From positions 3,844,001 through 3,908,000 of the forward strand of contig NZ_CP019420.1 in assembly GCF_001984215.1 (NCBI RefSeq): a stretch of DNA of 64,000 nucleotides. Direction: 5' to 3'. Both the position numbers and the translations under genes were made by a program. A model generated the notes under the pieces. That model was not told the DNA's origin. It worked only from the letters and a program-made list of their open reading frames with translations, and ran no database searches. Origin of the DNA: Mycobacterium sp. MS1601. Lineage in GTDB: Bacteria > Actinomycetota > Actinomycetes > Mycobacteriales > Mycobacteriaceae. Below, piece after piece: positions 26,390-34,688 of the stretch. Numbering within the stretch: position 1 is the first letter of the stretch; each line of letters starts with the position of its first letter.

Positions 26390-27370
26390 TCAGTTCTCGG
26401 ACGGCGGATGGATGACAACCTTGCCCATGACGTCGCCGTCGAGCATCAGCTGAAACCCCTTGTGGATATCGGCAAGTGGCAAGGTCCGGTCGATGACCGG
26501 ACGGGTTCCGGTGGCGTCGAGCAACCGCAGCAGCGCCTCGAGTTCGGTACGCGTGGCTCCCGTGGACCCCAGGATTCTCAGCTGCAGGTAGAAGATGCGT
26601 CCCAGGTCTGCGGGTGGGTTCATCCCGGTGGTCGCTCCGGCGACCACGACGGTGCCGCCCGGCCGTACCGATTTCAGCGAGTGCGACCAGGTGGCTTCAC
26701 CGACTGTCTCGATGACGATGTCGACTCGCTCAGGCAGTCGCTCCCCACTGGGCACTGCCGCCCGCGCACCCCACCCGAGCGCTTCGGTGCGTTTGGCCTC
26801 GCTTCGACTGGTGGTGTAGACGACAGCGCCCGCGGCCACCGCAAGTTTGATGGCGGCCGAGGCCACGCCACCGCCGACACCCTGCACCAGGACACGATCG
26901 CCGGCCTTGATGTTGGCCTGGGTGAACAACATTCGGTAAGCCGTCGTCCATGCCACCGGCAGACACGCCGCCTCGTCGAAGGTCAGCCAGGGTGGCATCG
27001 CGACGAGGTTGCGCCGCGGTACCGAGATGTACTCGGCGAATCCGCCATGGTGGCGCTCGGTCAACAGCGCACGATGGGGGTCCAGTGTCTCGTCTCCGCG
27101 GCCGGCGTCCGGGTCGGCGATGACCGGGTGAACGATCACCGGGTTGCCGTCCTCGTCGTATCCCGACACGTCACAGCCCAGCGTCATCGGCAGGTGTTCT
27201 GCGGGATGCCCGACACCGCGCAGGGTCCACAGGTCGTGCATGTTCAGCGCGGAGGCCGCCACCCGCACCACGGCCCACCCCGGCCTGGGTTGCGGTGTCG
27301 GCACATCGCGGAGCTCGAGGCCCTCCAGGGGGTCATGTGGATTCTGTGAGACAGCTACTGCGGCAAGCAC
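26390..27370 (-). CDS. Zinc-type alcohol dehydrogenase/quinone oxidoreductase (MDR)
   Basis: Medium-chain reductase of 326 residues and first gene of the leftward operon. GroES-like N-terminus with SALNMHDLWTLRG and LGCDVSG; nucleotide motif VQGVGGGVASAAIKLAV; C-terminus VMGKVVIHPPSEN. The catalytic zinc Cys-His-Cys set is not obvious (Asn where zinc enzymes have Cys in SALNMHDLW), so it is closer to quinone/enoyl reductases. A role such as reducing a cinnamate-type side chain is possible but unproven; phenylpropionate pathways do not normally need it. Confidence 0.85.
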   Translation of the reverse strand: MLAAVAVSQNPHDPLEGLELRDVPTPQPRPGWAVVRVAASALNMHDLWTLRGVGHPAEHLPMTLGCDVSGYDEDGNPVIVHPVIADPDAGRGDETLDPHRALLTERHHGGFAEYISVPRRNLVAMPPWLTFDEAACLPVAWTTAYRMLFTQANIKAGDRVLVQGVGGGVASAAIKLAVAAGAVVYTTSRSEAKRTEALGWGARAAVPSGERLPERVDIVIETVGEATWSHSLKSVRPGGTVVVAGATTGMNPPADLGRIFYLQLRILGSTGATRTELEALLRLLDATGTRPVIDRTLPLADIHKGFQLMLDGDVMGKVVIHPPSEN

Positions 27371-27373
27371 ATT

Positions 27374-27406
27374 GCCAACGTTGGCGGTGTTGTGCAGCGA
27401 TGCACA
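27374..27406. promoter_or_regulatory. Divergent promoter region with two palindromes
   Basis: The 101-base gap between the MDR and dioxygenase genes holds GCCAACGTTGGC at 27374-27385 (also at 9827-9838) and the dyad TGTGCA-GCGA-TGCACA at 27391-27406. The second resembles the GTGCACC/GGTGCAC-type operator I recall for E. coli MhpR, an IclR protein; an IclR gene ends this cluster at 33181-33957. Both operons should be controlled from here. Confidence 0.55.
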
Positions 27407-27471
27407 GTCGGTGTGCCGTTGTGCGAAACGATCGCTGGAATTGCTTGGGCGACCGGAGTTGTGTGGTCGGC

Positions 27472-28836
27472 ATGACTTCCACCATGCAACCGGGTGCTGA
27501 GGCTCAGGCGCTCACGTCGCCGCCGAGCACCACGCTGCGACGTCCCGCGCAACTCGAGCGCACTGTCGACGTGTCGGGTCTGGTCGACGCCGACGGTGGG
27601 TTGCTGGACCGCGCGGTGTGGACCGATGAACTGATCTACCGGCAGGAGCAGCGGCGCATCTTCGCCACCAGCTGGCTGTTCCTGGCCCATAGCGACCAGT
27701 TCCACAAGCCCGGCGACTTCTTCACCACCTATATGGGTGAGGACCCGGTGATCGTCACGATGGACAAGAACCGCACGGTCCGGGTCTTTCTGAACTCGTG
27801 CCGGCATCGGGGGGCGCGGGTGTGCCGTGCGGATCTGGGTGCGACCCGCAGTTTCACCTGCACCTATCACGGGTGGGCGTACGACCTCGAGGGCAAGTTG
27901 ATCAGCATCCCGAACAAAGAGGGCTACCCGGACAGCTTCCAGTCCGGTCAGTGGGGTCTGGTCGAGGTGCCGAACGTGGATTCCTACCGGGGGCTGATCT
28001 TCGGGAACTGGGATCCCGGCGCGAACAGCCTGCGTGAGGCACTGGGCGGGATGACCTGGTACATGGACGCGATGCTCGACCACGATCCAGAAGGCACCGT
28101 CGTCGTCGGCGGTGTGAACAAATGGGTGTTGGAGGGCAACTGGAAGCTCGCCGCCGAGCAGTTCGCCAGCGACTGGTACCACGTCAACATGAGTCACGGC
28201 TCGGCGCTGACGGTGCTGTCGCCGGGGGGAAAGCCCAAAGACGAAGTGGTGCAGCGCACCGGACGGCAGTACGTCGACCCCATGGGGCACGGGCACGGCT
28301 TTCCGGTGCACCCGCGCAACCGGTTCGACGCCCAGACCGTGCATGAATGGATGGACTACGCCGCTCTGCGGCTGCGGTTGGGCGACGCACGCGTCGAGGG
28401 CCCATTGACGACCGGACATGCCACCGTGTTCCCGAACTTCTCCTATCTTCCGGTCAACGGGTCGATTCGGGTGTGGCATCCGAAAGGACCTGACCGGATG
28501 GAGGTCTGGGCGTGGACGATCGTGGACAAGTCGATGCCCGAGGAGGTGCGAGAAGCTCAGCGCCTGTACAACCTGCGCACCTTCGGCCCCAGCGGAATCT
28601 TCGAACAGGACGACGGTGAGAACTGGAGTGAGGTGCAGGCCATCTCGCACGGATTCATCACCAACACCGTCCCGCTGAACTATCAGATGGGGCTGGGATC
28701 CGAACGCGAAGACGGTCGCCACCCCGGGATGACCAGTGAACTCTACAGCGATGCCGCGGCGCGCTCGTTCTACGCGCGCTGGCGTGACGTGATGAGCACC
28801 CCGGCGTGGCATGAAAGCAAGGCCGCTGATGAGTGA
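27472..28836 (+). CDS. Aromatic ring-hydroxylating dioxygenase, alpha subunit (HcaE-like)
   Basis: Catalytic large subunit of 454 residues. Rieske [2Fe-2S] ligands C110-x-H112 and C130-x2-H133 (SCRHRGARVC and CTYHGWAYDLEGKL). Mononuclear iron site in EQFASDWYHVNMSHGSAL (His 237 and His 242, bridging Asp 234). It would add both atoms of oxygen to an aromatic ring, giving a cis-dihydrodiol. The meta-cleavage genes alongside are of the phenylpropionate type, so 3-phenylpropionate or cinnamate is the likely substrate. The ATG at 27472 is used; ATG 27484 is possible. The stop overlaps the ferredoxin start by eight bases. Confidence 0.92.
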   Translation: MTSTMQPGAEAQALTSPPSTTLRRPAQLERTVDVSGLVDADGGLLDRAVWTDELIYRQEQRRIFATSWLFLAHSDQFHKPGDFFTTYMGEDPVIVTMDKNRTVRVFLNSCRHRGARVCRADLGATRSFTCTYHGWAYDLEGKLISIPNKEGYPDSFQSGQWGLVEVPNVDSYRGLIFGNWDPGANSLREALGGMTWYMDAMLDHDPEGTVVVGGVNKWVLEGNWKLAAEQFASDWYHVNMSHGSALTVLSPGGKPKDEVVQRTGRQYVDPMGHGHGFPVHPRNRFDAQTVHEWMDYAALRLRLGDARVEGPLTTGHATVFPNFSYLPVNGSIRVWHPKGPDRMEVWAWTIVDKSMPEEVREAQRLYNLRTFGPSGIFEQDDGENWSEVQAISHGFITNTVPLNYQMGLGSEREDGRHPGMTSELYSDAAARSFYARWRDVMSTPAWHESKAADE

Positions 28837-29164
28837 GGGCATCCGGGTCGCCGCCGTCGACGACATCCCCGAAGGCGAGGGCATCGTCATCGAACGGTCG
28901 GTCACCGGCACCGACGATGACGTGGCTGTGCTGCGCGATGACGACGGCAGCGTGTGGGCGCTGGACAACACCTGCACCCACGCCGACGCCTCGCTGGCCG
29001 ACGGGTGGGTCGAGGGCGGTCAGGTGGAGTGCCCGCTGCACTCCAGTAAGTTCTGTCTCAAGACCGGTGCCGTCGATGGCCTGCCGGCCACCAAGGACGC
29101 CCGCCCACACCGGGTCGAGGTGCGCGACGGCCAGGTGTTCCTCTATCCGGGGGAGAAGCCCTGA
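28829..29164 (+). CDS. Rieske ferredoxin of the ring-hydroxylating dioxygenase (HcaC-like)
   Basis: Small electron carrier of 111 residues. It has C49-x-H51 (NTCTHADASLADG) and C68-x2-H71 (ECPLHSSKFCL), the Rieske cluster ligands, and the terminal beta strand VEVRDGQVFLYPGEKP. It passes electrons from the flavoprotein reductase to the terminal oxygenase. The start ATG 28829 overlaps the alpha-subunit stop (ATGAGTGA), and its own stop overlaps the reductase start (TGATG). Confidence 0.93.
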   Translation: MSEGIRVAAVDDIPEGEGIVIERSVTGTDDDVAVLRDDDGSVWALDNTCTHADASLADGWVEGGQVECPLHSSKFCLKTGAVDGLPATKDARPHRVEVRDGQVFLYPGEKP

Positions 29165-30381
29165 TGACCGGCCTCGGCCGAGTCGCGGTTGTCGGTGGCG
29201 GTGTCGGCGGAGTGAGTGTCATCGCGGCGCTGCGGGCCGGCGGCTTCGACGGGGACATTGTCCTGATCGACGAAGGGGAGTTCCCCTATGACCGGCCCCC
29301 GCTGTCGAAGGCCTACCTGGCCGGTGACGTCGAACTGAAAAGCATTGCCCTGCAGCCTCCGGAATGGTTCGACGACCACCACGTGCAGTTGATGGCACAC
29401 AGTTCGGTGGGGGCGCTGCGGCCCGGTCTGGGTGTGGTCGAGCTGACCGACGGCAGCGCGGTTCGGGCGGACAAGGTCGTGCTAGCAACCGGCGGTCACG
29501 CGCTGCGGCCACCGATCCCCGGGGCTGACAGCGCCCGGGTGCATACGCTGCGCGGCGCGCAGGATGCCGACCGACTGCGCACCGCGCTGCTGCCCGGGGC
29601 GCGGCTGCTGATCGTCGGTGCGGGCTTGATCGGCGCCGAAGTGGCCTCCACGGCACTGCATCTGGGCTGCGAGGTCACGATCGTCGACCCGCTCGCGGCG
29701 CCGTTGGCCGCCGTTATCGGTGACGAGATCGCTTCGTGGTTGCACGGCATGCACACTGCCCACGGTGCCACTGTGCTGGGCGGTGTCGTCGAGTCGTTCC
29801 AGGACTCGCCAGGCGGAATCGCCGCGGTACTGGCCGGGGCCGAGCCGCGGGTGTTCGACGCGGTCGTGCTGGCCGTGGGGATGGCCCCGGCGACCGCGGT
29901 GGCTCGCGGCGCCGGTCTGACGGTAGACGGCGGCATCGTCGTCGACCCGATGCAGGTGACATCGAATCCGGCGGTCCTCGCGGTCGGCGATGTCGCGCGA
30001 ACCCGTGCCGCCGGTGTCCTGCTGCACCGCAGCGAGCACTGGGAGGCAGCCCAGCGCGACGGACAGCGCTCGGCCGCAACGATACTCGGCGTGTCGCCAC
30101 CAGCTGACGGCGCGTCCTGGTTCTGGACCGATCGGTACGGGACACACGTCGAGATCGTCGGAAACCTCGCTGGTGCGGACGAGTTCGCGTCTCGGGGTCG
30201 CCTTGGTGAGCAGCCGTACGCGTGCTTTGGATTGCGTGGCGGGCGGGTTGTCGGAGCCGTTGCGGTCGACGACGCCGCGTCTGTTCGGGCCGCGCGCCGG
30301 ATGATCGACCGTGGCATCGCCGTATCCGCCACCGAACTGGGCGATCGATCGGTGGATCTACGCAGGCTGATCAAACGATGA
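29164..30381 (+). CDS. Ferredoxin reductase, FAD/NAD type (HcaD-like)
   Basis: Pyridine nucleotide-disulfide oxidoreductase of 405 residues feeding the Rieske ferredoxin. FAD motif VVGGGVGGVSVIAALR, YDRPPLSKAYL typical of oxygenase-coupled reductases, NAD motif LIVGAGLIGAEVAS, and AVGDVARTRAAGVLL near the second FAD contact. The C-terminal reductase domain is complete. The gene sits between ferredoxin and beta subunit, an order different from E. coli hcaEFCBD. ATGA overlap with the beta-subunit gene. Confidence 0.93.
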   Translation: MTGLGRVAVVGGGVGGVSVIAALRAGGFDGDIVLIDEGEFPYDRPPLSKAYLAGDVELKSIALQPPEWFDDHHVQLMAHSSVGALRPGLGVVELTDGSAVRADKVVLATGGHALRPPIPGADSARVHTLRGAQDADRLRTALLPGARLLIVGAGLIGAEVASTALHLGCEVTIVDPLAAPLAAVIGDEIASWLHGMHTAHGATVLGGVVESFQDSPGGIAAVLAGAEPRVFDAVVLAVGMAPATAVARGAGLTVDGGIVVDPMQVTSNPAVLAVGDVARTRAAGVLLHRSEHWEAAQRDGQRSAATILGVSPPADGASWFWTDRYGTHVEIVGNLAGADEFASRGRLGEQPYACFGLRGGRVVGAVAVDDAASVRAARRMIDRGIAVSATELGDRSVDLRRLIKR

Positions 30382-30974
30382 CGACGACAACAGAGAGCAC
30401 GCACATGACCAGCGCGGCAACGATCTTGGCCAGCACCGACGGTGCGAGGCGGGCCGGCCACGACATTCACTTCGAGGTCGAGCAGTTCTACTACATCGAG
30501 GCTGAGTTGCTCGACGACGGACGCTTCACCGACTGGCTTGATCTGCTGGCCGAGGACCTCGACTACTGGATGCCCACCAGAACCAACCGGTTGCGTCGCC
30601 AACAGGCGCTGTCGATCTCGGCACGGGGCGAGGGTGCGTTCTACGACGAGACCAAGGCAAGTCTGGCCTGGCGGATCCGGCGGTTCGATTCGGGCATGGC
30701 CTGGGCCGAGGACCCGCCCTCGCGGACTCGGCACCTGGTCACCAATGTCGTTGTGCACCATGTCGAGTCGGATCATGGAGCCGGCCAGGAGCTCGCCGCC
30801 CGCTCGGCATTCCTGGTGTACCGCAACCGCCTCGAACGTGAGGAGAACGTGTTCGCGGGGTGCCGCACCGACATCCTGCGTCGCATCCCCGACGGCGGAT
30901 TGACGGTCGCCCGCAGGGTCATCCTGCTCGACCAAAACGTCCTGCAGGCCAAGAACATCTCCACCTTCTTCTGA
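30378..30974 (+). CDS. Aromatic ring-hydroxylating dioxygenase, beta subunit (HcaF-like)
   Basis: Structural small subunit of 198 residues with the NTF2-like cone fold. Typical sequence: FEVEQFYYIEAELLDDGRF, WLDLLAEDLDYWMPTR, SRTRHLVTNVVV and RTDILRRI, ending VLLDQ-type ILLDQNVLQAKNISTFF. It forms the alpha3-beta3 oxygenase with the subunit encoded at 27472. ATG 30378 overlaps the reductase stop; a second ATG at 30405 follows an acidic/threonine-rich stretch and is an alternative start. Confidence 0.92.
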   Translation: MTTTTESTHMTSAATILASTDGARRAGHDIHFEVEQFYYIEAELLDDGRFTDWLDLLAEDLDYWMPTRTNRLRRQQALSISARGEGAFYDETKASLAWRIRRFDSGMAWAEDPPSRTRHLVTNVVVHHVESDHGAGQELAARSAFLVYRNRLEREENVFAGCRTDILRRIPDGGLTVARRVILLDQNVLQAKNISTFF

Positions 30975-31019
30975 ATCGACGAGCTTGTTTTCCGAACCGA
31001 CAAGTGAAAGGACGTGCCG

Positions 31020-31907
31020 GTGACCAGCACGGAAATCGATACCGAGATCGACGAAATGCCCATGCTACGTAAGCAGACGGTGAAAACCTCCTACGGGGAC
31101 ATCGCCGTCGCGGAAACCGGTGAAGGGCCGGTCCTGGTCATGTTGCACGGCGGCGGGCCGGGCGCGTCTGGAGTCAGCAACTACCATCAGAACCTGCCTG
31201 CGCTGGCCAAGCGATTCCGGGTGCTGCTACCTGATCAGCCCGGGTTCGGCGGCAGTTACCGCCCCACCGAGGCCGACCTCGACGCGCAGTCGATCACCCA
31301 GATCTCGGTCGGCGCGCTCTTCGAGGCGCTCGACGCCCTCGGCGTCGAGCGGTTTCACCTGCTGGGCAACAGCCTCGGCGGCGCGGCTGCCATCGCGATG
31401 GCACAGGCGCAGCCGGAGCGGATCACCGGATTGGTGCTGATGGCCCCCGGGGGTGGTTGGCTGCCGTTCGGCCCCACTCCGACCGAGGGGCAAAAGGAGA
31501 TGTTCCGGTATTACAACGGTGACGGCCCCAGCGAGAGGAAGATGTCGAACTTCATCCGCAGCATGGTCTTCGACCACAAGCAGTTCGGTGCCGACGTCGT
31601 CAAGGCACGGTACGAGGCATCGTTGGACCCCAGCCACATCGAGTTCTATCACCGGTACAACGCCGCCTTCGGTAAGCGACACGGTATGGATCCGCTGTGG
31701 CGTGATCTGCATAAGATCACCGCCCCCACGCTGCTGTTGTGGGGCCGTGATGACCGCACCATCACCCTCGACGGATCTCAGATCATGCTCAAACAGATCC
31801 GCGACGTGCAGCTACACGTGTTCGGCAACTGCGGGCATTGGGTGCAGTTGGAGCGCCGGCGCGATTTCGAACTGCTGGTGGAGCAGTTCCTGACGGAGTT
31901 GCGGTGA
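31020..31907 (+). CDS. mhpC: Meta-cleavage product hydrolase (C-C bond hydrolase)
   Basis: Alpha/beta-hydrolase of 295 residues that splits the ring-opened dienedioate, releasing succinate (or fumarate) and 2-hydroxypentadienoate. Oxyanion region HGGGPGASGVSNY, nucleophile Ser118 in GNSLGG, Asp about 244 in WGRDDRT, His273 in NCGHWVQLE. This Ser-Asp-His set and the HGGGPGA motif are shared with MhpC, BphD and HsaD. GTG 31020 is chosen because AAAGGA lies seven bases before it; GTG 31014 is too close. Its stop overlaps the next GTG by four bases. Confidence 0.93.
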   Translation: MTSTEIDTEIDEMPMLRKQTVKTSYGDIAVAETGEGPVLVMLHGGGPGASGVSNYHQNLPALAKRFRVLLPDQPGFGGSYRPTEADLDAQSITQISVGALFEALDALGVERFHLLGNSLGGAAAIAMAQAQPERITGLVLMAPGGGWLPFGPTPTEGQKEMFRYYNGDGPSERKMSNFIRSMVFDHKQFGADVVKARYEASLDPSHIEFYHRYNAAFGKRHGMDPLWRDLHKITAPTLLLWGRDDRTITLDGSQIMLKQIRDVQLHVFGNCGHWVQLERRRDFELLVEQFLTELR

Positions 31908-32737
31908 CCGGCTGGCTGCAGGGATACGTCGCGCTGATCACCGGTGGGAGCACCGGGATCGGACGGGCGGTCGCCGAACGATTCATCGCCGAGGGCGCCT
32001 CGGTCGCCATTCTCGGTCGCGATCCCGACGCGCTGCACGCCGCCATCGAGGCCAGCGCCGACCCGGCCAAGCTGCACGCGATCAGCGGGGACGTGCGCGA
32101 TTCGGCGGACCTGCACCGCGCGGTCGCCGAGACCGTGGACCGGTTCGGCAAGCTCGACACGCTGGTGGCCAACGCCGGGATCTGGGATTACCACCGGCAG
32201 CTGACCCGGATGACCGGCGAGCAACTCAGTACGACCTTCGACGAGCTGTTCGCCATCAATGTCAAGGGTTATCTGCTGGCCGCTGAGGCAGCGTGGCGGG
32301 AGCTGGTCAAGACCCGCGGCAGCATCGTGATGACATTGTCCAACGCCTCGTTCTACGTCAACGGCGGCGGGCCGATCTACACGGCGAGCAAGCACGCGTG
32401 CCTCGGGCTGATGCGTGAGCTCGCCTACGAATTGGCGCCCAAAGTCCGTGTCAACGGCGTGGCCTGTGGGGCGATGAACACGGCGCTGCGTGGACCAGCG
32501 GCCCTGGACATGCAGGATCGCACACTGGCGACGTCCTTTGCGAAGAAGAACCCCGACGATCCACCGCCGCCGATCCCGCTACACGACTCGAGCACCGATC
32601 CACGAGAGTTCACCGGGTCCTATGTTCTGCTGGCCAGCCGCGAGCAGAGTGGACCCATTACCGGACAGGCGATTTCGGTCGACGGCGGTATCGGCGTGCG
32701 CGGGTTCGCTTCCGCGGCTGGAGGTGACCATCTGTGA
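31904..32737 (+). CDS. cis-dihydrodiol dehydrogenase, SDR family (HcaB-like)
   Basis: SDR of 277 residues, NAD-dependent. ALITGGSTGIGRAVAERF cofactor motif, LVANAGIWDYHRQL (a BphB/HcaB-type active-site stretch), MTLSNASFYVNGGGPIYTASKHA with Ser, Tyr and Lys, and GQAISVDGG. The long tail PDDPPPPIPL is also seen in dihydrodiol dehydrogenases. It would oxidise the dihydrodiol made by the dioxygenase to the catechol cleaved by MhpB. GTG 31904 overlaps the hydrolase stop. Confidence 0.9.
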   Translation: MTGWLQGYVALITGGSTGIGRAVAERFIAEGASVAILGRDPDALHAAIEASADPAKLHAISGDVRDSADLHRAVAETVDRFGKLDTLVANAGIWDYHRQLTRMTGEQLSTTFDELFAINVKGYLLAAEAAWRELVKTRGSIVMTLSNASFYVNGGGPIYTASKHACLGLMRELAYELAPKVRVNGVACGAMNTALRGPAALDMQDRTLATSFAKKNPDDPPPPIPLHDSSTDPREFTGSYVLLASREQSGPITGQAISVDGGIGVRGFASAAGGDHL

Positions 32738-33180
32738 AGCTGACGTCGCTGAACCCTGGGCCGGGGTGGACCGTCACACCCGGACACGAAGGCGGGATCG
32801 ACATCGTCCGTGGTGACGACGACGGCGAGTACGTCGAGGCAGTGGCCCGCTATGCCAGTGGCGGTCCGCTGCGCGACGCCTACCCGGTCGCCGCTCACGA
32901 CGTCGAGATTCGTATCCCGCGTCGACCTCGGACTTTGGCTCGACTGGCGGCCTTCCTCGACGAGCTTGGCATTGCGGTCCTGGCCGCGGACCGCGCCTGC
33001 CGGCGTGTCGTCGTTGCCGTCGCACCCGACGACCTGGCCGCGATCACGGCGGCAGAGTCGGTGGGCTTTCGCCACGTCGTCGACGTCGACGTTCCGGGTG
33101 ATGAATTGAGTCTGCTTGTCCGAGAACCGGAATGGGTTACTCAAAGGGATGCCGACCTGGACCGAGTGCCCGGCACCTGA
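32734..33180 (+). CDS. Unknown protein at the end of the dioxygenase operon
   Basis: A 148-residue protein, GTG start overlapping the dihydrodiol dehydrogenase stop by four bases, so surely expressed with it. Two parts are visible: an N-terminal stretch LTSLNPGPGWTVTPGHEGGIDIVRGDDDG and a C-terminal alpha/beta portion (TLARLAAFLDELGIAVLAADR, ITAAESVGFRHVVDVDVPGDE, LSLLVREPEWV). The end resembles the last strands of GNAT acetyltransferases, but the acetyl-CoA loop is missing. I do not recognise a function. It ends directly against the convergent IclR gene. Confidence 0.7.
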   Translation: MKLTSLNPGPGWTVTPGHEGGIDIVRGDDDGEYVEAVARYASGGPLRDAYPVAAHDVEIRIPRRPRTLARLAAFLDELGIAVLAADRACRRVVVAVAPDDLAAITAAESVGFRHVVDVDVPGDELSLLVREPEWVTQRDADLDRVPGT

Positions 33181-33957
33181 TCACATAGTGCGGTAAGAGT
33201 GGCCCATTGACCGGGAGGCGGAAGCGCAGACACGCCGCAAACTCTGCGCAAGCGGACGAAGGTCGGCGGCCACGGGGACCGACACCGACAACGCGGCGAT
33301 CGGTAACCCGTTGCGGCCGAAAACTGGTGCCGCAACGCAGCCCAACCCAGGGCGGCTCTCCTCGCGCTCGGTCGCCACGCCCTCGCGCCGTACCCGATCA
33401 AGCGCACGCGCCAACTCGGTGCCATCAGTGATCGAGCGAGCGGTGAGCGCAGTGAGCCGGCCGCTGGTGACCTTTTCGACCTCGGCGGGGTCATAGGCCA
33501 ACAAGACCTTGCCGACGGCGGTGCAATGCGCGGGTAAGCGGCCGCCGATGCGTGACGGCGTAACCGCGTTGCGGTGTCCGTACAGTTTGGCCAGGTAGAC
33601 GACATCGGTACCGTGCAGCATCGCAAGGTGCACCGTTTGGTGCGTCGCTTCGAACAGTTCGGTGAGGAAGGGCATGAGCTGGTCGCGCAGCCGCTCATGG
33701 CCCGGCGGGTACACCGCGAGCCCCAGTTCGAGCAGCCGGGAGCCCAGCCGGTAGCTGGTGCCGATGCGTTCCACCATGGCGTTGCGCTCCAGCATCCCCA
33801 ACACGCGGTGCGCGGTTGACTTGCTCAGGCTCGCGCGCCGGGCGAGTTCGCTGACACCGACACCGGTGCTGGCCTCGTCTCCGAAGGCGACCAGCAGGCT
33901 GAACGCCTTGTCGACGGCGGCTCTGTCGTCGCGCGCGGAATCGACTACGGCTGTCAT
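33181..33957 (-). CDS. IclR family transcriptional regulator
   Basis: A 258-residue regulator. N-terminal winged helix: VSELARRASLSKSTAHRVLGMLERNAMVER; C-terminal effector domain with GRLPAHCTAVGKVLLAYDP, SRPGLGCVAAPVFGRNGLPIAALSV. ATG 33957 follows TTTGGAGGAAG at ideal spacing. MhpR, the E. coli activator for 3-hydroxyphenylpropionate breakdown, is of this family, so it is the leading candidate regulator of the two dioxygenase operons, probably through TGTGCA-GCGA-TGCACA at 27391. Confidence 0.88.
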   Translation of the reverse strand: MTAVVDSARDDRAAVDKAFSLLVAFGDEASTGVGVSELARRASLSKSTAHRVLGMLERNAMVERIGTSYRLGSRLLELGLAVYPPGHERLRDQLMPFLTELFEATHQTVHLAMLHGTDVVYLAKLYGHRNAVTPSRIGGRLPAHCTAVGKVLLAYDPAEVEKVTSGRLTALTARSITDGTELARALDRVRREGVATEREESRPGLGCVAAPVFGRNGLPIAALSVSVPVAADLRPLAQSLRRVCASASRSMGHSYRTM

Positions 33958-34006
33958 GGCTTCCTCCAAAGGGGGCTGCGAGAGGGTCGCTTCAAGTTCC
34001 CTGTTC

Positions 34007-34073
34007 GTCACTCTTGGTGACCATGATGCAAAACCGGGTGCCGTTCGTCAATAATGACGGAGTGACTATTAAA
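34007..34073. promoter_or_regulatory. Regulator intergenic dyads
   Basis: Between the IclR gene and the divergent XRE gene: GTCAC-TCTTG-GTGAC at 34007-34021 and GTCA-ATAA-TGAC at 34049-34060, then AGTGAC repeats. They are candidate autoregulatory sites. They overlap the uncertain start of the XRE gene. Confidence 0.35.
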
Positions 34074-34688
34074 AGTGACAGTACGACGGGAGAGAACCTG
34101 CTGGTCGCCCGAAACGTACGCCGGTTTCGCCGCGAGCGTGCCATGTCGCTGGGTGAGTTGGCCCGCCGCTCTGGTCTGGCAAAGCAGACCTTGTCCAAGA
34201 TCGAGCAGGGCACGGGCAACCCGACGGTGGAAACACTGGCGCTGCTGGGCGCTGCGCTGGATCTTCCCGCTCGGCGGCTGCTGACCGAGTGGGGCACTCC
34301 GGTGTACATCCAACGCCGCGATGATGGGGTGTGGAGCGGGGGACCCGAGCTCTCGGAGCGACTACTCGACGAGATCTACGGCTCCGGTTACGTACGCACA
34401 CTTGTGCTGCAACTGGAGCGCGGCAGCGCCGAGCCCACGCCGGTTGACCCGTACCCACCCGGCACCCTTCATCACCTGTTCCTCGTCACCGGGAGACTGC
34501 GTGCCGGTCCGCTCAGTGAACCGGTCGACCTGGCGGCGGGGGACTTCGTCCGATTTCCAGGTGACGTGGCACACCGCTTTGTGTGTCTCAGTGATCGAGC
34601 GACTGCGCACCTGGTGACCACGTTGCCTCAGATCCGCCAGCTCGGCCCCGTCGTACCGCCTGGCCCCAGCCGCAGTGACGACCGATGA
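34023..34688 (+). CDS. XRE-cupin transcriptional regulator
   Basis: DNA-binding protein of about 221 residues: helix-turn-helix LLVARNVRRFRRERAMSLGELARRSGLAKQTLSKIEQGTG followed by a C-terminal cupin sensor (YPPGTLHHLFLVTGRLRAG, LAAGDFVRFPGDVAHRFVC). Such proteins sense small acids or amines. The start is uncertain: ATG 34023 or 34026, or a later GTG near 34062, because no strong ribosome site is seen. It lies divergent to the IclR gene at the outer edge of the phenylpropionate block; targets unknown. Confidence 0.82.
   Translation: MMQNRVPFVNNDGVTIKSDSTTGENLLVARNVRRFRRERAMSLGELARRSGLAKQTLSKIEQGTGNPTVETLALLGAALDLPARRLLTEWGTPVYIQRRDDGVWSGGPELSERLLDEIYGSGYVRTLVLQLERGSAEPTPVDPYPPGTLHHLFLVTGRLRAGPLSEPVDLAAGDFVRFPGDVAHRFVCLSDRATAHLVTTLPQIRQLGPVVPPGPSRSDDR

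Noticed and set aside
25574..27349. Plus-strand open frame of 591 codons
   Set aside because: Antisense of mhpB and the MDR gene, low-complexity composition.
27374..27385. KstR-type cholesterol operator
   Set aside because: KstR sites have AAC and GTT separated by two bases; here they are contiguous, so the match fails.
29496..30935. Minus-strand open frame of 479 codons
   Set aside because: Antisense of the reductase and beta-subunit genes, no domain seen.
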